Assembly: GCA_964503895.1 (NCBI GenBank)
Contig: CAZDCF010000001.1
Location: 62,001 to 126,000, forward strand
DNA: 64,000 nucleotides
DNA from: Nitronereus sp964503895
GTDB lineage: Bacteria > Nitrospirota > Nitrospiria > Nitrospirales > UBA8639
Reading direction: 5' to 3'
Shown here: piece by piece, positions 60,172 to 64,000 of the stretch
Numbering within the stretch: position 1 is the first letter of the stretch
Layout: each line of letters begins with the position of its first letter
Position numbers and translations under genes: made by a program
The notes under the pieces: model-generated
The model's database searches: none
What the model saw: the letters and a program-made list of their open reading frames with translations, nothing else
What the model was told of the DNA's origin: nothing

Positions 60172-60250
60172 GAGGCAAAGCTGCCTCGAGGAGTAGGCAT
60201 TGGGGGATTCCCCAAATACTGCCCTCCTTTCCTAGGGCACCACTTTTTTG
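60172..60250. terminator. Cluster of three hairpins between convergent lptD and HD-hydrolase genes
   Basis: GAGGCA (60172-60177) pairs with TGCCTC (60182-60187). TGGGG (60201-60205) pairs with CCCCA (60210-60214). GCCCT (60221-60225) pairs with AGGGC (60234-60238) and is followed by TTTTTT at 60244-60249. The third could terminate lptD. The others may act for either strand. Confidence 0.4.
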
Positions 60251-60268
60251 GTTTTCTCGAAAATTTAA

Positions 60269-61648
60269 CTATGTTTTGAGAGCTTTATCAGTGGCGCGCG
60301 CTAAGGCATCATCTGTCCGATGATTTTCGGCAAAAATTCTTAGCTGGACTACCCGTGAAGGAAGAAATTCAAATAATTCCTTCAGGCGTTCTTTTTCAAC
60401 GGACTGTGTCGCAGGGTCAAAAATATAGAATTGAAATTGTCCCATGTTAAGAACGTTAAAGGGTCGAGTGTCCTTGCTGGCAATATCAACCCGAAAGGTG
60501 AGATTCTTCAGATTTTGAGGCAATTCTCTTCTGATACGTGTTTCAAGTTTAGTGGGTATCGTTCCTGAATTTTGAAATTGGTAATCTTGAGTGGTCAATA
60601 ATTGGCTATAAGCAGTTTTCCATTTCACTTGTCGACCCAAAATTTTCCCCCATTCTTTTGAAAGCCGTTGACGTTTTCGATTGCTTGATTGAGACCAATT
60701 CCGTACGGTTTCTATTAAGGACCAGTCCGTCAGGCGCAAGTAATCATTCAGTCGATCAAGGGGATTATGGGGGAAAATATATTCCATGGTCTCGCGGAAA
60801 ATTTCTAAAAGATGGAGGTCGATGGCCCTTGTGGTTCGATGAAAGTACACATTGGAATACAAGTAAAATCTGGCATTAAGAAACATTTGAAGGGCAGGGA
60901 GTCCATTTTTGTGAAGCGTTAATCCTTTGGGTGTTACCAAGGTGTAATGAATGAGCCGAGTTATATCAACAGGTCCAACAGCAATTCCACACATATAAGA
61001 ATCTCGCAGGACATAATCAAAATTATCAGCAGTAAAGAGACCTCCGATTAAAGGTTGAAGGAGCTGAAGCCAGCGAGGGTATTGCTTACTTTTTTTGTGG
61101 GGATCTTTCAGAATTAGAAAAGCGATATGGTCGGGATCTAACGTCTCGCCCTGGGAAAAATTTCCTGATGGACTCCGCTTCATTTTTCGAATCAGAGCCC
61201 CGAGTTCTTGGCGGATGATGGTTTGACCAACCTGTTCATGAGAAATATTCAACGGTTTGAGAACGTGATGATCAAAAAAATGACAAAATGGACCGTGCCC
61301 AACATCGTGAAGAAGGGCCGTGACTCTTAACAATTCTTCGACATATGGAAGCGAGGGAACATCGCGAACGGTATTTGCAAGTGAGGGATATACGTGTTTG
61401 GCATAGCGGCCCGCCAAATGCATGGCTCCCAGTGAATGTTGGAAACGGCTATGTTCCGCTGAAGGGTATACCCATCGTGCACTTTGTAATTGGTAAACAT
61501 AGCGAAGACGTTGGACCCAGGGTGAATCGATTAGGTCCTTTTCCGTGCTTTCGGCCGACGAAATTTTCTCAGGTGGAATGGTAAATTGAATATATTGATG
61601 AATCGGATCAGCAATCAGCGAAATGTGGTTCAATTGAGAATGTGGCAT
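60269..61648 (-). CDS. HD-domain phosphohydrolase (dNTPase-like, SAMHD1/YwfO type)
   Basis: A 459-residue HD-superfamily protein. The first metal His is in HSRFQHSLGAMHLAGRYA near residue 70. The HD doublet is ALLHDVGHGPFCHFFDHH near residue 116, and the last Asp is in ADNFDYVLRDSYMCGI near residue 215. The arrangement fits deoxynucleotide triphosphohydrolases related to SAMHD1 and bacterial YwfO. The C-terminal 200 residues lack a recognised motif. It converges on lptD and is 53 bp from the DUF2062 gene, with which it may be cotranscribed. Confidence 0.87.
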   Translation of the reverse strand: MPHSQLNHISLIADPIHQYIQFTIPPEKISSAESTEKDLIDSPWVQRLRYVYQLQSARWVYPSAEHSRFQHSLGAMHLAGRYAKHVYPSLANTVRDVPSLPYVEELLRVTALLHDVGHGPFCHFFDHHVLKPLNISHEQVGQTIIRQELGALIRKMKRSPSGNFSQGETLDPDHIAFLILKDPHKKSKQYPRWLQLLQPLIGGLFTADNFDYVLRDSYMCGIAVGPVDITRLIHYTLVTPKGLTLHKNGLPALQMFLNARFYLYSNVYFHRTTRAIDLHLLEIFRETMEYIFPHNPLDRLNDYLRLTDWSLIETVRNWSQSSNRKRQRLSKEWGKILGRQVKWKTAYSQLLTTQDYQFQNSGTIPTKLETRIRRELPQNLKNLTFRVDIASKDTRPFNVLNMGQFQFYIFDPATQSVEKERLKELFEFLPSRVVQLRIFAENHRTDDALARATDKALKT

Positions 61649-61701
61649 AAGAGGCAGGGGCTAAAAAATTATGGATGATAAGGTACAAGATGGATCTTAA
61701 C

Positions 61702-62187
61702 TCAGGCTGACTTTTTCGAACAACTAGTGGGATCATTAGAAATATGGTGTTGTTTTTTGTACTGGGTAATTATAAGGAGCGCTAAGGGATAGGAAAATAG
61801 TGAACACAAAAGCCCAAGAGTACAGGCTCCAACAGCAAAGGGAAGAATATATGGCATGGCTACCTTCATGACGGCTTCTGGAGATAAGTTGTCCCAGGAG
61901 AATGTGGGAGTATCTGGCATGCCCAAAATAAAAAAACCTGTCCACATTGTGGCGCCAAGAATTGGGACGGCGGTCCATGGGTTATTCACAAAGTTCCCCA
62001 AAAGAATGATGGCATAATTTAATCGAAAGGCCCAAGCCAAAAAGACTGCTGATAGTGTATGCAACCCATATGTTGGGCTAAAAGCAATGAATACTCCAAT
62101 AGCAAAGGCCAACGCAGCCCGGTTCGGGGATTCTTGAGGCTTTAAAACCTTCGTTAGTTGGGTGCGGATAGAGATCAGAGAAACCAT
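61702..62187 (-). CDS. DUF2062 membrane protein
   Basis: A 161-residue membrane protein of the DUF2062 family. It has QESPNRAALAFAIGVFIAFS, PTYGLHTLSAVFLAWAFRLN and NFVNNPWTAVPILGATMWTG, then two more hydrophobic segments. The frame is open to 62268, but the ATG at 62187 leaves a sensible N-terminus and stays clear of thiL, which ends at 62201. The function is unknown. It ends in a hydrophilic tail with two Lys and a Cys. Confidence 0.83.
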   Translation of the reverse strand: MVSLISIRTQLTKVLKPQESPNRAALAFAIGVFIAFSPTYGLHTLSAVFLAWAFRLNYAIILLGNFVNNPWTAVPILGATMWTGFFILGMPDTPTFSWDNLSPEAVMKVAMPYILPFAVGACTLGLLCSLFSYPLALLIITQYKKQHHISNDPTSCSKKSA

Positions 62188-62200
62188 AGTGAATGAATAT

Positions 62201-63262
62201 TTAATTTTTGTGGCGATGTGAAGAGAAGTGGTTGTAACTTCTGTTTGAAATGTTTTGGCTGGTTCCATCCTCTAACGTGAGTCTAAGTCCAAAGGACTTG
62301 GGTTTAATTATGCCGATGCAGGTAATTGGTGTCTTTACCATTCTTGAAAGGTTAGCCAATTTCGACTGATGTCGACGATGGATGGTGAACAATAACTCGT
62401 AATCTTCTCCACCAATAAGCGCAAAGTCAAAGGGATCTAGGTCATTAGCAGTAGCGTAGATATGACATTGACGAGAAATTGGGAGGTCATTTGCTCGCAA
62501 TTCTACACCAACGTGACTAGCTTGACAGAGATGGGAGAGATCTCCAGAAAGTCCATCTGAAATATCAATGGCCGCGTGAGCGAGCCGGTGTTGGGACAGA
62601 TACTGTCCTAGAAGTAGCCGTGCAGTTGGTTTCAAATGCCTTTTCTTTAAAAACGATTCATAGGGACGAGGCACCACGGTTTTTTTCCTTGGGACTTGGC
62701 GCTTCAAAATTTCGAGTCCAGCTCTAGAATCTCCCAAAGTGCCTGTTACGCAGACCAGATCCCCCACTTTAGCGCCCTGGCGTCGCAAAGCCCTGTTTTT
62801 TTTAACCTGTCCTAGGATAGTTATAGAAAGAAATAATCCTGATTGTGATGCTGATGTGTCACCTCCTACCAGAGAGATGTTGTGTTCACGGCAGGCTTCT
62901 TTGAAACCTCGATAAATGGCTCGCAATGAATCTAGGGAATAGGATCGAGGAACTGCTAAGGCAACCAGAATGAATTTTGGCACTGCCCCCATGGCGGCCA
63001 TATCACTCATATTCGCAACGACTGTTCGGTAACCTATATCCTTGGGATTTTCAAATTTTAAATCAAAGTGAATCCCTTCAATAGCAAGGTCTTTACTGGC
63101 AATAAGAGATTCCTTGGGTGAAGTCTCAAGTATGGCAGCATCATCTCCAATACCCTGAATAACATTGGTATTGAGGGTCTGGCAATGTTTTTCCAGTTTG
63201 CGAATGAGGCCAAATTCTCCAAGAGTTGAAAGCGTTGATGGCCGTGACGCGTGTGTCATCAT
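62201..63262 (-). CDS. thiL: Thiamine-monophosphate kinase ThiL
   Basis: A 353-residue ATP-dependent kinase. It has LGEFGLIRKLEKH, QGIGDDAAIL (residues 38-47), DLAIEGIHFDL and VVANMSDMAAMGAVPKFIL, with SLVGGDTSASQSGLF near residue 133 and AIDISDGLSGDL near 230. It phosphorylates thiamine monophosphate to the diphosphate, the cofactor needed by the oxidoreductase beta subunit. The start overlaps the lon stop (ATGA). Slightly longer than typical ThiL. Confidence 0.93.
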   Translation of the reverse strand: MMTHASRPSTLSTLGEFGLIRKLEKHCQTLNTNVIQGIGDDAAILETSPKESLIASKDLAIEGIHFDLKFENPKDIGYRTVVANMSDMAAMGAVPKFILVALAVPRSYSLDSLRAIYRGFKEACREHNISLVGGDTSASQSGLFLSITILGQVKKNRALRRQGAKVGDLVCVTGTLGDSRAGLEILKRQVPRKKTVVPRPYESFLKKRHLKPTARLLLGQYLSQHRLAHAAIDISDGLSGDLSHLCQASHVGVELRANDLPISRQCHIYATANDLDPFDFALIGGEDYELLFTIHRRHQSKLANLSRMVKTPITCIGIIKPKSFGLRLTLEDGTSQNISNRSYNHFSSHRHKN

Positions 63263-64000
63263 GAAGGATTGTGGTGAAAGAGGACTTTGCTAGCAATCTG
63301 CTGATGGGGAATTGCAGCTGCCCGTTTTTTGCGGTTAGCATTTGACGATTGGGGACGGGTAGGCTTTGTAGATTTAGGTTTAGTGGTTTTTGAGTTGGTT
63401 TGTGAGGATTTCACCACCTGTGGTTTTCTTCGCAAATGCGAGGGTAGTTGGAGTGCTGCTTGGATTACATCAGCCATGGTTTCTGCAAAAACAAATCTTA
63501 CATCTTTTAATAAGTGCTTGGGGAGTTCTTCTAAATCTTTTTTGTTCCGCTTGGGAATAATGATATTGGTTACAGTTGCGCGCTTGGCGGCAAGTATTTT
63601 TTCTTTGAGCCCACCGATAGGGAGAACTCGTCCTCGTAAAGTCACTTCGCCGGTCATACACACATCATGGCGAGCGCGGATGCCTGCCAAACTGGATATA
63701 ATAGCTGTGGCCATGGTAATGCCTGCAGAAGGACCATCCTTGGGAATGGCGCCAGCTGGGACGTGAATGTGGATATCTGAATTGGCAAAAGTCTCTGTTT
63801 TAATGTTCAGTTTTTCAGCTTGAGAGCGAACATAGCTTAGGGCAGCTTGGGCTGATTCTTTCATGACATCGCCTAAATGACCAGTGAGGGTTAATTGTCC
63901 TTTACCCTTCATGACCGTCGCTTCGACGTGTAAAATTTCACCCCCGGTTTCAGTCCACGCGAGGCCAGTGGTTACCCCAATTTGATCTTTTTCTTTTTCA
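63259..64000 (-). CDS. lon: ATP-dependent protease Lon, C-terminal part (runs off the window)
   Basis: The frame stays open from 63259 to the window edge, 247 codons. The translation begins in QIGVTTGLAWTETGGEILHV and continues through GHLGDVMKESAQAALSYVR. The catalytic Ser is in PKDGPSAGITMATAI and Lys is in GGLKEKILAAKRA. The protease domain ends near FAETMADVIQAALQ. A basic Thr/Lys/Pro/Ser-rich tail of about 60 residues follows, absent from E. coli Lon. It overlaps thiL by 4 bases. The N-terminal and ATPase domains are outside the window. Confidence 0.93.
   Translation of the reverse strand, partial: EKEKDQIGVTTGLAWTETGGEILHVEATVMKGKGQLTLTGHLGDVMKESAQAALSYVRSQAEKLNIKTETFANSDIHIHVPAGAIPKDGPSAGITMATAIISSLAGIRARHDVCMTGEVTLRGRVLPIGGLKEKILAAKRATVTNIIIPKRNKKDLEELPKHLLKDVRFVFAETMADVIQAALQLPSHLRRKPQVVKSSQTNSKTTKPKSTKPTRPQSSNANRKKRAAAIPHQQIASKVLFHHNPS

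Noticed and set aside
1..64000. CRISPR array, prophage, insertion sequence, rRNA or tRNA gene
   Set aside because: No regularly spaced repeats, transposase, integrase, phage structural genes, rRNA stretches or cloverleaf candidates were recognised on reading.

Overview
The window is about 64 kb of gene-dense bacterial chromosome with moderate-to-low GC. Gene content points to an autotrophic Nitrospira-like bacterium (phylum Nitrospirota). A Nitrospinota or Leptospirillum relative is the main alternative. The basis is the combination of a two-subunit ATP-citrate lyase, a five-gene 2-oxoacid:ferredoxin oxidoreductase of the type known from aerobic reverse-TCA organisms (Hydrogenobacter, Nitrospira), a soluble-looking fumarate reductase pair, hopanoid genes hpnD/hpnE and an LPS export gene (lptD). 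The genus is inferred from gene content. No rRNA or tRNA gene was seen that could confirm it.

Layout. 0-6 kb: the end of a TPR protein, a 50-residue membrane protein, a CaCA-type cation exchanger, a 2-hydroxyacid dehydrogenase, thrH, a lipoprotein, cutA and an M23 peptidase. 6-10.8 kb: the five-gene oxidoreductase operon (beta, gamma, delta, epsilon, alpha), with a candidate promoter before it and a strong terminator after it. 10.9-15.7 kb: surE, a YqaA/DedA-type membrane protein, cysS and rlmB, overlapping or nearly so, then a LuxR-type DNA-binding protein and a prepilin peptidase. 16-26 kb: aclB, aclA, acn, an iron-sulfur and a flavoprotein fumarate reductase/succinate dehydrogenase subunit, sucC and sucD, all on one strand. 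With the 6-10.8 kb operon these encode most of the citrate-cleaving half of the reductive TCA cycle. Isocitrate dehydrogenase, fumarase, malate dehydrogenase and pyruvate synthase (or whichever oxidoreductase paralogue this is not) are absent from the window.

26-36.9 kb: an aminopeptidase P, a small conserved unknown, UDP-xylose synthase with a divergent SxtJ-like membrane protein, argC-argJ, and two tandem DUF151 paralogues ahead of rplM-rpsI, then proS. 36.9-41.4 kb: the isoprenoid/envelope operon uppS-cdsA-dxr-rseP, read leftward from a probable promoter. Its leader contains two tandem 62-bp repeats that form hairpins. 41.7-49.2 kb: tldD and pmbA/tldE with two small unknowns, a type-4 uracil-DNA glycosylase, hpnE-hpnD and an SH3-domain protein. 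49.6-55.4 kb: a YjbQ-family protein, a 337-residue unknown, a PHP phosphoesterase, a fusion of dihydroneopterin aldolase to a methyltransferase, and a molybdenum-cofactor operon moaC-moaDE-moaA with fused MoaD and MoaE. Molybdenum cofactor would be needed by molybdoenzymes such as nitrite oxidoreductase, if the organism has one. 55.5-64 kb: accD, folC and lptD, then leftward an HD-domain hydrolase, a DUF2062 protein, thiL and the end of lon.

No CRISPR array, prophage, insertion sequence or obvious horizontally acquired island was seen. Most of the window looks like core genome. The most unusual items are the folB-methyltransferase fusion, the MoaD-MoaE fusion with an internal Gly-Gly, the tandem leader repeats upstream of uppS, the duplicated DUF151 genes in the ribosomal-protein operon, and the fifth subunit of the oxidoreductase. 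No wholly new multi-gene system could be defended.
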